DNA of 64,000 nt from Rhodococcus sp. SMB37 (GTDB lineage Bacteria > Actinomycetota > Actinomycetes > Mycobacteriales > Mycobacteriaceae). The position numbers were made by a program, and so were the translations under genes. The stretch is from the NCBI RefSeq assembly GCF_004345605.1, contig NZ_SLVY01000006.1, forward strand, positions 62,001 through 126,000, given 5' to 3'. This document shows positions 34,436-42,915 of this stretch, piece after piece. Positions within the stretch are counted from its first letter, which is position 1. Each line of letters starts with the position of its first letter. The notes under the pieces were generated by a model that was not told where the DNA came from, did not search any database, and saw only the letters and a program-made list of their open reading frames with translations.

Positions 34436-35812
34436 TCAGGAGCGTGGGCTGATATGCAATCGAAGGTTTTCGGGCCGGATCGTCAGCAGTTCGGCGACCG
34501 ACAGTTCGTAACCGGGGACCGGGGCGATGTCGAACCGGGTCAGGATCTGTGCCAGCGCCAACACTGCTTCGTGCAGCGCGAACTGCCGGCCGATGCAGGC
34601 CCGGGCACCCACTCCGAACGGCTTGTACGCGTGTGCAGGACGTGCGCGAACTGCCGCCGGAAGGAAACGGTCCGGATCGAAGTCTTCGACGTTGTCGCCC
34701 CAGAGTTTCGGGTCGCGGTGCAGTGCCAGCAAAACGACCAGGATCGTCTCGCTCTTGTTGATCGGGTAGCCGGCCAATGTCGTGGCCTGTCGGGCTTTGC
34801 GGAAGAAGGCCGGTCCGGACGGCCACAGCCGCAAGGTCTCGTCGATGATGCGCCGGACGTAGCGCAGTTTGGCGATCTGCTCGAAACGCACCGGTGCGCC
34901 GTCGGTGCCGATGACCTCGTCGATTTCGGCGCGGGCCCGCTCGATCATGCCTGGATTCAGGGACAGGTAGTGCAGGGCGAACGACAGTAGTCCGGCGGTG
35001 GTTTCGTGACCGGCGATCAGGAATGTGAGTACCTGGTTGCGGATGCTCTGATCGGACAGCAGCTCGCCGGTGTCGGGATCGGGGTTCTCGAGCATCCGCT
35101 GCAACAGGTCATCCTGCCGAGGCGAGTTGCCGCTGCGGCGGGCGGCAATGACCTCGTCGACTGTGCGCTTCATCAGCGCGATGTCTTTCGGATTTTGGCG
35201 CAGGGCCTTCCATCCGAGTATTTCTCGGACCACCGGAAGGTCGTTCGCTGTTTGCGAGACGAACGACAATGCCCGGGTCATGGATTCGACGAACGGGTGC
35301 CGATCGGATGCGAACGAATCGAAACTGTGCCCAAATCCTGTGCGGCCGATAACTTCCAAGGTCAGGCGGTTCATGTCCGACGAGACGTCGACTGTTCCTT
35401 GTCCGGCATTGTCGGTCCAGTAGTCGCATAGATGGTCGACGCACTCGACCATCGCGTCGTGGTAGTTGCGCATCGATGTCTGGCTGAATGCCGGCATCAG
35501 GACGTTGTGTGCCTGTGCCCAGGCCGGTTCGCTGTTGAAGGCGGTGAATAGCCCGTCCCCGGCCAGTTCTCGCAGGGTGCTCACTGGTGGCACCACAGCT
35601 TTCGCGAAGCGGGATTCGTCGAAGACCTCGGCTGCGGCGTCGCCGCCGCCGACCACGACGACCTTGCGGCCGATGATGCTGATCTCGAATACGTCTCCCA
35701 GTTCGCGCACGAACTGCGTTTCGCGCTGCACCGGGCGTTGCGGGTCGAGGCGCAGCACATCCCCGATCAGCGGCAGGCGCCATGCTGGATGCGGCATCTG
35801 TTTGTCGGCCAC
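34436..35812 (-). CDS. Cytochrome P450, stand-alone CYP102-like heme domain
   Basis: A 458-aa P450. The oxygen-binding I-helix reads AGHETTAG, the K-helix ETLRLWP, and the heme loop FGVGARACIGRQF with the ligand Cys. FTAFNSEPAWAQAHNVLMP and the N-terminal part closely follow the pattern of the P450-BM3 heme domain, but the fused reductase is absent. It may hydroxylate fatty acids or similar chains and must borrow electrons, possibly from the ferredoxin and reductases of region 1. GTG 35812 follows AAGGGGGAAG. Confidence 0.92.
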   Translation of the reverse strand: MADKQMPHPAWRLPLIGDVLRLDPQRPVQRETQFVRELGDVFEISIIGRKVVVVGGGDAAAEVFDESRFAKAVVPPVSTLRELAGDGLFTAFNSEPAWAQAHNVLMPAFSQTSMRNYHDAMVECVDHLCDYWTDNAGQGTVDVSSDMNRLTLEVIGRTGFGHSFDSFASDRHPFVESMTRALSFVSQTANDLPVVREILGWKALRQNPKDIALMKRTVDEVIAARRSGNSPRQDDLLQRMLENPDPDTGELLSDQSIRNQVLTFLIAGHETTAGLLSFALHYLSLNPGMIERARAEIDEVIGTDGAPVRFEQIAKLRYVRRIIDETLRLWPSGPAFFRKARQATTLAGYPINKSETILVVLLALHRDPKLWGDNVEDFDPDRFLPAAVRARPAHAYKPFGVGARACIGRQFALHEAVLALAQILTRFDIAPVPGYELSVAELLTIRPENLRLHISPRS

Positions 35813-36019
35813 GTTGCTTCCCCCTTCGCCTGCCGGCGAGGTGTTCTCGTCGGAACGGGCGCTCCCCACAGAAGTCATGCCCAGAGTCTGCCTCACCATG
35901 CAGACGAGCGCCGAACCCCATCCCACGAGGAATCGATCCCCGAAGCTCGTCGACGTGACGATCGCGCCGTAAACGAGTCGCTCGAACACGGCACCCGATC
36001 CCGGGCCAGAACATTCCAA

Positions 36020-36046
36020 GGGGGACGTGTCATTTTGCCTGTTCAA
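36020..36046 (+). repeat. Dispersed GGGGACGTGTC element, copy 3
   Basis: GGGGACGTGTCATTTTGCCT then GTTCAATG. One of the best consensus copies. It is intergenic, about 210 bp upstream of the P450 start and 190 bp past the 53-aa gene. Confidence 0.8.
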
Positions 36047-36236
36047 TGCCCTTTCATGAGAGACGTTGGAGTGTGGTTCCGACCAGGATGATGAGTGCGT
36101 GGAACTGCCGACCATGTCTTTCGGTAGGGCCGTGGGTGACAGGTACCGACAAGCAGGTCGACGCGGGACCGTGTCCCGAAGGATCGCAATAGTCCGGCCG
36201 GCCGTTGCGAGGCGGGACCTGCGCAGCACGAGCCGC

Positions 36237-36398
36237 CTATTGCTCCACTGGTACGAGACTGCTGAGTGGGGCAGGGTATTTACCTGGGGCATCGACGGCC
36301 GATTCGATAAGGGCGGTGCCATCTTCCTCGTCGATGCTGATGACGGCGAAAACGGAGACACCGTCCTTGTGGACTTTGACCAGGTCGCCTGGCTTCAT
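36237..36398 (-). CDS. Small hypothetical protein
   Basis: A 53-aa acidic protein starting with MKPGDLVKVHKDG and ending in PLSSLVPVEQ. A perfect GAGGAGG lies 5 bp before the ATG, so it is very probably translated. The start resembles small SH3-like beta-barrel proteins, but I cannot name the family. It is flanked on both sides by copies of the dispersed element. Confidence 0.7.
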   Translation of the reverse strand: MKPGDLVKVHKDGVSVFAVISIDEEDGTALIESAVDAPGKYPAPLSSLVPVEQ

Positions 36399-36482
36399 GA
36401 GTCCTCCTCGCCTAGCGCTTACGCCTAGTCATGATCCCAGATCAAGCCGGAACCTTCGCCGATCTAGGCTGGGTGCCCAGAA

Positions 36483-36509
36483 GGGGGACATGCCGTTTCA
36501 GCAGGTCAT
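36483..36509 (+). repeat. Dispersed GGGGACGTGTC element, copy 4
   Basis: GGGGACATGCCGTTTCAGC then AGGTCATG. It ends 8 bp past the stop of the 185-aa gene at 36517. Confidence 0.75.
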
Positions 36510-36516
36510 GCGACCT

Positions 36517-37074
36517 TTATGCAGTCCGAGTGATCTCGACGATCAAGCGGCCATCCGCGGTGGGTGTGACCCGGGAATCGATGTGCAGGCCGGACTTGCG
36601 GACCGCTGCGATCTTGCCGGTACGCAGGTCCCGGGCTGCGACGCGTGCGAGTTGACGCTTGTCGTGCGTGAAGGTCCGATAGGTGACCCACTGTCCCGGT
36701 GCCGCGTGAGCTACCGCGTTGACTTTGGCGGCTGCGAACTCCTGCGGCGTTGGTGTCCGCACTGGCAACGGCTGGGCGCCGAACACCTCCTCGACGCCGC
36801 GGCAATCAGATTCGGCGGTCAGCTCGGCGAGCAGGTCGCCGTGCCGGCTGCCGTCGAGCTTGCCGACGAGGCCGGCGTCGACGATCGCGTGGCCGGCGGC
36901 GGCGGTGACGGGGGTCCAGTCCAGTTCGTTGTCCCAGTAGAAGTCCTGGCCGAGCTGGTTGTGGAAGACGAACCGGTGCAGGTTCGGCACATAGGCGTAG
37001 ATCCTGGCGGCCTCGGTGTCCTCGTAGGCGAGCCACTGGTCCTGGCCGCGGTAACTGACGGTGTAGAGGCTCAT
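36517..37074 (-). CDS. Unknown third protein of the HD / RelA-SpoT operon
   Basis: A 185-aa protein with no recognised domain. The N-terminal third is aromatic (YTVSYRGQDQWLAYED, then YVPNLHRFVFHNQ) and mentions its own boundary at DLLAEL. The C-terminal part is beta-rich and basic. Its ATG overlaps the stop of the RelA/SpoT-like gene (ATGA), so the two are coupled. In toxSAS systems a second neutralising protein is sometimes encoded beside toxin and hydrolase. That is a possible role, by position only. Confidence 0.6.
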   Translation of the reverse strand: MSLYTVSYRGQDQWLAYEDTEAARIYAYVPNLHRFVFHNQLGQDFYWDNELDWTPVTAAAGHAIVDAGLVGKLDGSRHGDLLAELTAESDCRGVEEVFGAQPLPVRTPTPQEFAAAKVNAVAHAAPGQWVTYRTFTHDKRQLARVAARDLRTGKIAAVRKSGLHIDSRVTPTADGRLIVEITRTA

Positions 37075-37802
37075 TGCGCGTCCCTTCCTCGATTCATCCT
37101 GCGTTGCGCGTAATGCTTCGGTGTGACCACGCATCCGCCGAGTTCGGTCAGCGCAGCGAGGCCGGCAGGGGTGGGGATCGTCGCCCATCGAGCGGCCATG
37201 TTCTCGGTCAGCGCAGCCCGCTCTGCGGCCGGCACGCGCGTGTCGCGCGCCTTTACGTAGTCGCCGTGGGTGTCGTCTTTGAGCTGCTGCGAGGCGTCGG
37301 TGTGGAACTGGAACTCTGCGATGTGGCCGCTGGAGTGGCGGGCCAGCACGTGCAAGCCCTTGTACTGATTGCCCTCCAGATAGGACTGCTCGGCCTCGAT
37401 CACGGTCCAGCCACGCTCGGCCAGTCCCTCGACCATCATGCGCGCAGTGGTCACGACCTCACTCGGATGTGAGATCGCGGTATAGCGCACGACGTCGGTG
37501 ATGTCGGCTGCATGCAGCTCGGGCGGGATGAACGGCGCCTTCTTGTACCGCTGGTCGAGCTTGCGAGCCAAGGAGTCGGGGCTTTTCATCCGGAAGGCGA
37601 GGCCATGCATCCGGGCCCCGGTGGGAAGCGCAGCGAGCACGTCAGAGGTCATCGCGGCCTCCTGTTGCTTCGCGGCGGTCATCAGGTCGACAACCAGAGC
37701 CGCGACGTGATCCGGGTAGTCGTGAAACAGCTGCTCCGGGGTGCTGGCCGGGTCGGTGGCCCAGTCGATGACGGGCCGGTCCGATACCGGGTCGGGGCGC
37801 AT
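37071..37802 (-). CDS. RelA/SpoT-type nucleotide pyrophosphokinase domain protein
   Basis: About 243 aa, with a single small alarmone synthetase-like domain and no HD, TGS or ACT domains. Synthetase landmarks are in order: FRMKSPDSLARKL (R and K for ATP), ADITDVVRYT (metal-binding D and R), QYKGLH (the guanine-stacking Tyr region) and EFQFHT (catalytic Glu). It could make (p)ppGpp or related alarmones, or pyrophosphorylate tRNA as several toxSAS toxins do. The start is uncertain (ATG 37802; the frame is open to 37877, overlapping the HD gene stop). The neighbouring HD protein is a likely antidote. Confidence 0.75.
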   Translation of the reverse strand: MRPDPVSDRPVIDWATDPASTPEQLFHDYPDHVAALVVDLMTAAKQQEAAMTSDVLAALPTGARMHGLAFRMKSPDSLARKLDQRYKKAPFIPPELHAADITDVVRYTAISHPSEVVTTARMMVEGLAERGWTVIEAEQSYLEGNQYKGLHVLARHSSGHIAEFQFHTDASQQLKDDTHGDYVKARDTRVPAAERAALTENMAARWATIPTPAGLAALTELGGCVVTPKHYAQRRMNRGRDAQ

Positions 37803-37869
37803 GTCGTCGATAGACGTCTCCCGGTGTCGTCGGTGATCGGTGCATCTGTGGCCGCCCTCCTGGTCGGAT

Positions 37870-38304
37870 CTACACACCGGCGGTCAGCTCGGCCCGCGCA
37901 CGGGCGTACTTGGCGATCAGTCGTTCCCTGGTGGCGACGTCGAGCAGGGCCAGACGTTGTGGGTCGCTGTTGTCGGCCATGTCGGCGAGCTTGACTGTCA
38001 GAGCCAAGGGCACCGTGCGCACTCGGGCGTAGTACTCGGCCGGAGTTTCGTCGCGGCGGCGGGTGAGTGCATCGACAGCGGCGGTCACATCTGGTGGGAA
38101 GGCCTGTTCGAGGTCGGCGAGGGTGATTTCGGTGTCTTCGACGACGTCGTGCAGCCAGGCTGCGGCGACGGCGTGTTCGTCACCTGCCACGCGAGCGGCC
38201 ACCCGGGCGGGGTGTGTGATGTAGGGCTGGCCAGCTTTGTCGACCTGCCCGGCGTGGGCTTCCGCGGCCATCATTTCGGCGAGTTCTGCAATTGACGCTG
38301 CCAT
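37870..38304 (-). CDS. HD-domain small alarmone hydrolase-like protein
   Basis: A 144-aa single-domain HD hydrolase of the Mesh1/SAH type. All metal-binding elements are present: the H in PYITHPARVA, HDVVEDT, and KLADMADN. The expected activity is removal of the pyrophosphate from (p)ppGpp or a related product. ATG 38304 has GGAGG 5 bp upstream; an upstream ATG at 38316 is less well placed. It lies immediately before the RelA/SpoT-like gene, so the pair equals a split RSH enzyme or a toxin with an enzymatic antitoxin. Confidence 0.88.
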   Translation of the reverse strand: MAASIAELAEMMAAEAHAGQVDKAGQPYITHPARVAARVAGDEHAVAAAWLHDVVEDTEITLADLEQAFPPDVTAAVDALTRRRDETPAEYYARVRTVPLALTVKLADMADNSDPQRLALLDVATRERLIAKYARARAELTAGV

Positions 38305-38515
38305 ATCATCCTCCATCTTCTTTCATCTTACTACGTCTCCCCCGGACGACCATGCGTGCTCTGCAACAGGTCAGGACGGACCAGGGTGCGAGATCCGCAA
38401 ACCAGCACGGCGCGTTTCCGCCAGCCGCTACCGGAACTGGATTGACCCGGAGCAGAGTCGTGGGCTGTGAGGGAGGTCGTTTGCGCCTTCCCCACAGCCC
38501 ACGAGCAACCCTCGA

Positions 38516-38881
38516 TCAGCGCTTGGGATGCTGGCCGAGTGCGGCCAGGACGGAGTTGAGGTCCACGGCGAGGACGAGGGTCGCACCATTCGGTCCGGCC
38601 AAAGGAGCGGAGGCGGAGGCCGCAGAGGCGGGTGCCTGGTGTTCGATATCGCCCACGTGGGCGCGGATCACAACGACGCGATATGCGTCCCTGCCGGTCA
38701 GGCGGGGGGTGATTGCCTCGGGGTGCTCGGCGTTCCACTCGGCGGCGCGTTCGATTGCGCGGCGGATCCCGCGACGTTCGGCCTGCCCGTAGCCCTCGGG
38801 GGCGGTGACCGTAATGGTGAAGGTCTGACTCTTGAACTCGTATCCGGTGCTGGCCTGGATCTCGACATCGTAGGTGTCCAT
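38516..38881 (-). CDS. Hypothetical protein
   Basis: A 121-aa protein. The first half is beta-rich (YEFKSQTFTITVTAPEGYG) and the middle has an amphipathic helix (RRGIRRAIERAAEWNAEHPE). The tail is Ala-rich. No family recognised. AGGAGGACCC gives a strong ribosome-binding site. It is the first gene after one of three copies of the TTACAAT/TTGTTACAAC promoter-region element at 39000. Confidence 0.6.
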   Translation of the reverse strand: MDTYDVEIQASTGYEFKSQTFTITVTAPEGYGQAERRGIRRAIERAAEWNAEHPEAITPRLTGRDAYRVVVIRAHVGDIEHQAPASAASASAPLAGPNGATLVLAVDLNSVLAALGQHPKR

Positions 38882-38952
38882 GGGTCCTCCTGAGAATCAT
38901 TGGATGTGGTTGTTGTTCGTTTAGCGGTTACCCACCAATGCGATTCAGATGG

Positions 38953-38970
38953 AGGGAGGTTTGCCTCCCT
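38953..38970. terminator. Small hairpin upstream of the 121-aa gene
   Basis: A 7-bp stem AGGGAGG/CCTCCCT with a TTTG loop, in the leader of the 121-aa gene. It may be a leader hairpin or a weak terminator. The rest of the 340-bp gap (38882-39226) holds the TTACAAT element and nothing else recognisable. Confidence 0.4.
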
Positions 38971-38999
38971 TCGACTCTGCGTCGCTGAACACTTCACCA

Positions 39000-39034
39000 C
39001 TTTACAATGTTTATTTGTAATGTTGCAACTCGAA
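39000..39034. promoter_or_regulatory. TTACAAT / TTGCAAC element, copy 1
   Basis: TTTACAATG, then TTTGTAATGTTGCAACTCGA. It shares the layout and the end (GTTRCAACYCG) with copies at 41601 and 47769. The palindrome TTACAA...TTGTAA suggests a repressor site overlapping a promoter that reads leftward. About 120 bp from the gene start at 38881. Confidence 0.55.
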
Positions 39035-39226
39035 TCTTTGGCCTCGGAAGGTTGCACGCCACGGACGAGGGCATCAGATCGGGGAAATGACCGCGCCCCT
39101 GTCGGCCGAGGGGGGAGGACGGGCGACAGGGGCGACTCACTCGCGTGGCCGGGGGGTCACCACGCGCGGCGATATAGCATCACACGAGGCGGCAATCGAC
39201 CAACTAGGTGGACTTGACCTGCGATA

Positions 39227-39769
39227 TCACCGCGAAGATGGTGCAGTCGCAGACAAGATCGCCCATACGCCGAAGCTCAGGACGACCAGTATGAACAGTC
39301 CCACTCCCATCGAGAGAGCGGCGGCCGCGCGATGGATACCGTCCACAACGAGTACACCGATCGCCAAGACCGCTGAGACACCAGTCGGGATGCCCCAGGC
39401 CCTGGCCGGAACCGGCGGGGTGTAGTAGGTGGCGTCCTGGCCAGTCAGGTCTGCGCGGACAGTCTGATAGGTCAGCGTCGCAATGACGACGACGACGAGC
39501 AGCGCCAGAGCTATCGCCCACCCGAGCTGCTCGATGTGCCGGACGAGCGCCCACAGCGCGTGTACCTGGATACCGCCGGCGACGATGCCGAGAGCGAAAG
39601 CCCACGCGGACATACCTCCTGCGGAATCACGCGCGGCGACAATCCACATCGATACCGCGAATGTCGCCACTCCTGCTGCGATCCCAAGCAGCAAATACCC
39701 GACCGCCCAATTGATGGCCGACCAGTCCGAGTAATGGCTGACCGCAGCGCCCGACGAGCTAGAAAGCAT
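39227..39769 (-). CDS. Integral membrane protein
   Basis: A 180-aa protein with about five hydrophobic segments (for example YLLLGIAAGVATFAVSMWIV and AIALALLVVVVIATL). No catalytic motif visible. ATG 39769 has AAAGAG upstream; the frame is open to TTG 39811. Function unknown. Confidence 0.6.
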   Translation of the reverse strand: MLSSSSGAAVSHYSDWSAINWAVGYLLLGIAAGVATFAVSMWIVAARDSAGGMSAWAFALGIVAGGIQVHALWALVRHIEQLGWAIALALLVVVVIATLTYQTVRADLTGQDATYYTPPVPARAWGIPTGVSAVLAIGVLVVDGIHRAAAALSMGVGLFILVVLSFGVWAILSATAPSSR

Positions 39770-39910
39770 ACGTATCTCTTTCTGAGAGAAGAGGACTGGA
39801 AAGTTGATCAATATGGACGCTACCTGGAACAGGGGTCATTTTTCTTGCTGAGGATTCGGGCATGGACTGCGGTCTGCCGAGCGCCGCCCGGAAGGACTCG
39901 AACCGGGGAA

Positions 39911-39936
39911 GGGGACATGCCATTTTCCCTGTTCAC
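39911..39936 (+). repeat. Dispersed GGGGACGTGTC element, copy 5
   Basis: GGGGACATGCCATTTTCCCT then GTTCACTG. It ends 9 bp past the stop at 39945. GGACTCGAACC, which reads as a tRNA T-arm on the - strand, lies about 20 bp away. Confidence 0.8.
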
Positions 39937-39944
39937 TGCATGTT

Positions 39945-40292
39945 TCACGGTTTGTTTGTGGCTGTGCCGAGCGCGAGGAGGGCGTCGATTCGTTCCGTTT
40001 TACGTCCGCGGCGGCGGGCGCGAATGAGGTGCAGGTAGATTCGCGCGCCGATGCCGGCCTGGACGAGCAGGCGATGCATGCGCCATTCGGCGAGAAAGCT
40101 CGCGTCGAGGGCGTTTTGGTTCGCTGTGGTGACCTGGTGGTTGAGCAGTTCGATGATGCTGACAAGGTCTGCTTTGTCTCGTGTGAGCCAGTCTTCACGG
40201 AGGATGTGGCCGTTCCACTGCTTCACCCGGGGGCGGTTGTCCCAGTTCGGCGGGAAGTAGTTGGTCGGTGGTTCAGGTGTGTCAGCAGGCAC
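39945..40292 (-). CDS. Hypothetical protein
   Basis: A 115-aa basic, mostly helical protein (DKADLVSIIELLNHQVTTAN, ending in a basic RARRRGRKTERID stretch). GTG 40292 has GGAGGGAC 8 bp upstream. No family recognised. It lies in a run of small - strand plasmid genes. Confidence 0.6.
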   Translation of the reverse strand: MPADTPEPPTNYFPPNWDNRPRVKQWNGHILREDWLTRDKADLVSIIELLNHQVTTANQNALDASFLAEWRMHRLLVQAGIGARIYLHLIRARRRGRKTERIDALLALGTATNKP

Positions 40293-40324
40293 TATGCGTC
40301 CCTCCGGTGTTATTTCGGTCGTGG

Positions 40325-40717
40325 TCAGTGGTCGGCGGCCGCGGTGATGGTCACGACGGGCCCTCCCGTGTCGCCGGGGCCGATGTCGACGGCGAGGGTG
40401 AGCAGGTCTTCTCCGTCGAGCGACGGCGTCGGAATGAAGTTGAACAGCTGGAGACCGTCGCGACCGCTGGCCTGAGCGCGCAGGAGTGCGCGGGCAGCGT
40501 GGGCCAAGACAGTCCAGGTGCGGCCAGCCTCCCAGCGAGTTGCAGTGTCGAGGTCCGGCCAGGCGATGGCCTGTTTCCAGGCCCGATCGGTGATTGCGGT
40601 GGGCAGAAGGATTCCGAAGTTGCGAGCGTCCGTGGTGACGTCGCGCAGGGATCCACGGGCGATGGCCTCGGCACGGGTCATCTCAGCCGTGTGGGTGTCG
40701 GTCAGAAGATCGGTCAT
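40325..40717 (-). CDS. DUF6573-like hypothetical protein
   Basis: A 130-aa protein. The pattern TRAEAIARGSLRDVTTDARN followed by FGILLPTAITDRAW and WTVLAHAARALLRA fits the small plasmid/phage family DUF6573, an assignment by recollection of the pattern. No enzyme motif. ATG 40717 has GGAAGG upstream. It is often found with anti-restriction or accessory genes; the role is unknown. Confidence 0.6.
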   Translation of the reverse strand: MTDLLTDTHTAEMTRAEAIARGSLRDVTTDARNFGILLPTAITDRAWKQAIAWPDLDTATRWEAGRTWTVLAHAARALLRAQASGRDGLQLFNFIPTPSLDGEDLLTLAVDIGPGDTGGPVVTITAAADH

Positions 40718-40748
40718 AGTGCCTTCCAGTGGGTCAGGGATCGGGTGA

Positions 40749-41597
40749 TCAGTGCAGTCGGCCGGTCTCGGCAATTGCGACGAGACGCTGTTGCTGCTCG
40801 CCGATTCCTTTTGTTCCGGCGAGCGGGGTGTGTGCGTGCGGCCAGACTTGCTGTGCAAGTGAGGTGTAGTCGCGGCCGCCGAGCAGAACGACGCTGCGGC
40901 GGTCGAGAAGGCCCTGGTCAGCGGCCTGTTCGTGGAGCTGCTCGGCGGTAATCGATCCGGGCTGACCGAGGCGCAGATTGTAGGGCTCGACCAGCTGATG
41001 AAGGGGCATCAGGCCGAAGCGTGCGGACAGGATGCGGGTGGTGTTCGGGCCGGTGAGCGCCGCGGCCGCACGCAGTCCGAGCCGGTGGTAGGTGCCGGTG
41101 TAGCGCAGTCGCGCCGGGATCTTCGAGGGTGTCGGGTCTTTCGTGGCTCCGCAGGGGACGATCACCAGCGGCGCGTCCACGCGGATAGTGGCGGCGTCGT
41201 GTGCGAGATGGTCGGCGACGGTCCAGCACAGCCAATTCCAGCCCGGACGTGTGGCCAGGTCGAAGCAGTTCTGTGCGTGACCCGCAACGACGAACGGGGT
41301 GCACCACGGCCGGAGGTCGGTGTTGGGCAAGGTGGTTTCGATGCCGTCGTGGGGCCGGAGGAAGCGTGTGTGCAGGGGACCGATCGTGATGGGGACGCCG
41401 ATGTATCCGCCGCCGGTCTTCGGGCCGAGTCCGGGCAGGGATTCGACGAGTCCGATGTCTTCGATCAGGGCGCGACCGGGTATCGGTGCGGTCAGTGTGG
41501 GGTCGTTGTAGCGGTAGGTCGGGGTGTAGATCGGCGGCATTGAGTTGTGCGCTGCTTTCGTCGTTCGGGTGATGCGCGGCCGCTCATCAACTTCCAT
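40749..41597 (-). CDS. DUF6884-like protein
   Basis: Up to 282 aa. The C-terminal half carries VIVPCGATKDP, then RYTGTYHRLGL and RILSARFGLMPLHQLVEPYN, the pattern of DUF6884/YaaA-related proteins. The N-terminal part (GIETTLPNTDLRPWCTPFVV) is unassigned. At the start, ATG 41597 lies 6 bp after a TATTGT -10-like hexamer, which would make a leaderless message; ATG 41540 is an alternative without a ribosome-binding site. Confidence 0.6.
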   Translation of the reverse strand: MEVDERPRITRTTKAAHNSMPPIYTPTYRYNDPTLTAPIPGRALIEDIGLVESLPGLGPKTGGGYIGVPITIGPLHTRFLRPHDGIETTLPNTDLRPWCTPFVVAGHAQNCFDLATRPGWNWLCWTVADHLAHDAATIRVDAPLVIVPCGATKDPTPSKIPARLRYTGTYHRLGLRAAAALTGPNTTRILSARFGLMPLHQLVEPYNLRLGQPGSITAEQLHEQAADQGLLDRRSVVLLGGRDYTSLAQQVWPHAHTPLAGTKGIGEQQQRLVAIAETGRLH

Positions 41598-41600
41598 AAC

Positions 41601-41633
41601 ATTACAATATCTAATTGCATTGTTACAACCGGG
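41601..41633. promoter_or_regulatory. TTACAAT / TTGTTACAAC element, copy 2
   Basis: ATTACAATATC, then ATTGCATTGTTACAACCGGG. It is directly upstream of the start at 41597 on the - strand, where TATTGT could be the -10 box. Confidence 0.6.
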
Positions 41634-41731
41634 TCCCGTTGCTGCCGAACGTCAGTTACGTGCACCTCGCCGTTCCAACCGCATCCAGAACCGCGCGGAC
41701 TACCGAGAGAAAGGGGAGCCCGCCCAACTCC

Positions 41732-41757
41732 GGGGACGTGACATCTATGCAGGTCAT
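41732..41757 (+). repeat. Dispersed GGGGACGTGTC element, copy 6
   Basis: GGGGACGTGACATCTATGC then AGGTCATG. It ends 35 bp past the stop at 41792. Confidence 0.7.
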
Positions 41758-41791
41758 GGCATTCTTTCTTGCGCAGGCAGGAACGCTGCGC

Positions 41792-42133
41792 TCACCGCTT
41801 CTGATCGACCGGAACGACGTATGACGACTCCACCCACAGCCACAGATCTGTGCTGCTGAGGCCATTCGCAGAGCGCACCGGAAGGTACACCTGGGCGAGC
41901 CACCGACCGTCAGCGACCCGCAGCCAGGCCCACAAGTCCGCTGGCATAGCCGCTTCGAGCTGAACACCTCCAGCACGCACGCGTAGCGGAAGTTGGTCGG
42001 CGCGAGCGAATCCGAGACTTCCCGGCAGGACATGGGAGATGTCGACAACGACCGCGACAGGTTCGCGAAGTCGTCGCAGGATCGGCGCTTCAGGGAACGG
42101 CTCCACCCAACCGTCAAGACCGGGTCCGGTCAC
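41792..42133 (-). CDS. Hypothetical protein coupled to the ImuA'-like gene
   Basis: A 113-aa protein with conserved-looking stretches (REPVAVVVDISHVLPGSLGF, then ADLWAWLRVADGRWLAQVY). Its start overlaps the stop of the ImuA'-like gene, and in chromosomes imuB normally occupies this position. The fold is not a DNA polymerase, and I cannot name the family. Through the shared SOS box it is presumably DNA-damage inducible. Confidence 0.6.
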   Translation of the reverse strand: MTGPGLDGWVEPFPEAPILRRLREPVAVVVDISHVLPGSLGFARADQLPLRVRAGGVQLEAAMPADLWAWLRVADGRWLAQVYLPVRSANGLSSTDLWLWVESSYVVPVDQKR

Positions 42134-42891
42134 TGGGCGACTTTCAGCCCCGGCTGCGCGGCCGGGCCGGATCCCCAGGTGACGCCACCGGAGTGGCCGG
42201 TGAGCGTGACGACGCCGCGATGCGGTTGCCGGCCCGGCATTCGGGCGTGCACGGCGACATCGAACCCGGCAACGCGGCCGCGGTCAGTGTCGATGCCGCG
42301 GTAGCCGGCCACTTGGGCGTTGAGGTGCAGGTCAACAGTCGGCCAGCTGCCGTCAGTGACGATAAGGACCGCGCCGCTACTCCGGACCCTGGCGGTGACT
42401 GCCCGAGCGCGGCTCGGCGGGACGTTGGCACCACCGAGCGAAAGGACGACCAAATCGATTCCGTCGAGGAGCACTGCCGCCACGGCAACCGGGTCCGGAC
42501 CTGGGTCAGGCACGAGAGCACATCGCGCGAGGTCAGCTCCCATTTCCGAGGCGGCCACCAGGCCAAGATCGGGGCATCCAATCACCGCAGCCCAGTTCCC
42601 CGAACTCGTCACCGAGGCCACCAGACCGATCCGGAGAGTGGTCGCGCCGGAGACGTGCACTGTCGTTCCGCGAACGAGGCCACGGTGCGGCAGCAGCCGA
42701 GCGATCGGATCGGGCGCAGGTAGGACCCTCAGAGTCGATGCGGTGTCGTGCGTCGCGTCAGCTTCGATGCGGGTGGGCGCGATCGCAGCCGATGGCGGCC
42801 GCGTTGAGCCCTGTGTCCGAGCAGGAATCTCAGCCATTCGACGGCGCAGATGCGCGATCGTATCGGCCTTCGACTTCATCGGACTGCTCAT
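42130..42891 (-). CDS. imuA': ImuA'-like SOS mutagenesis protein
   Basis: A 253-aa RecA-fold protein. The middle shows the actinobacterial ImuA' pattern: LRIGLVASVTSSGNWAAVIG, LGLVAASEMGADLARCALVP, DGIDLVVLSLGG. As in ImuA', a Walker A is not intact. In mycobacteria ImuA'-ImuB-DnaE2 form the damage-induced mutasome (established knowledge). Here an SOS box lies 25 bp upstream, which supports the call, but ImuB and DnaE2 are absent from the window. ATG 42891 follows AGGAGTTGAG. Confidence 0.78.
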   Translation of the reverse strand: MSSPMKSKADTIAHLRRRMAEIPARTQGSTRPPSAAIAPTRIEADATHDTASTLRVLPAPDPIARLLPHRGLVRGTTVHVSGATTLRIGLVASVTSSGNWAAVIGCPDLGLVAASEMGADLARCALVPDPGPDPVAVAAVLLDGIDLVVLSLGGANVPPSRARAVTARVRSSGAVLIVTDGSWPTVDLHLNAQVAGYRGIDTDRGRVAGFDVAVHARMPGRQPHRGVVTLTGHSGGVTWGSGPAAQPGLKVAQ

Positions 42892-42915
42892 CTCAACTCC
42901 TACCTACCATCCAAT

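Noticed and set aside
39876..39935. Possible complete tRNA gene around GGTTCGAGTCC
   Set aside because: The 5' arm needed to pair the T-stem and any acceptor, D or anticodon arm are missing; only the T-loop-like piece is present.
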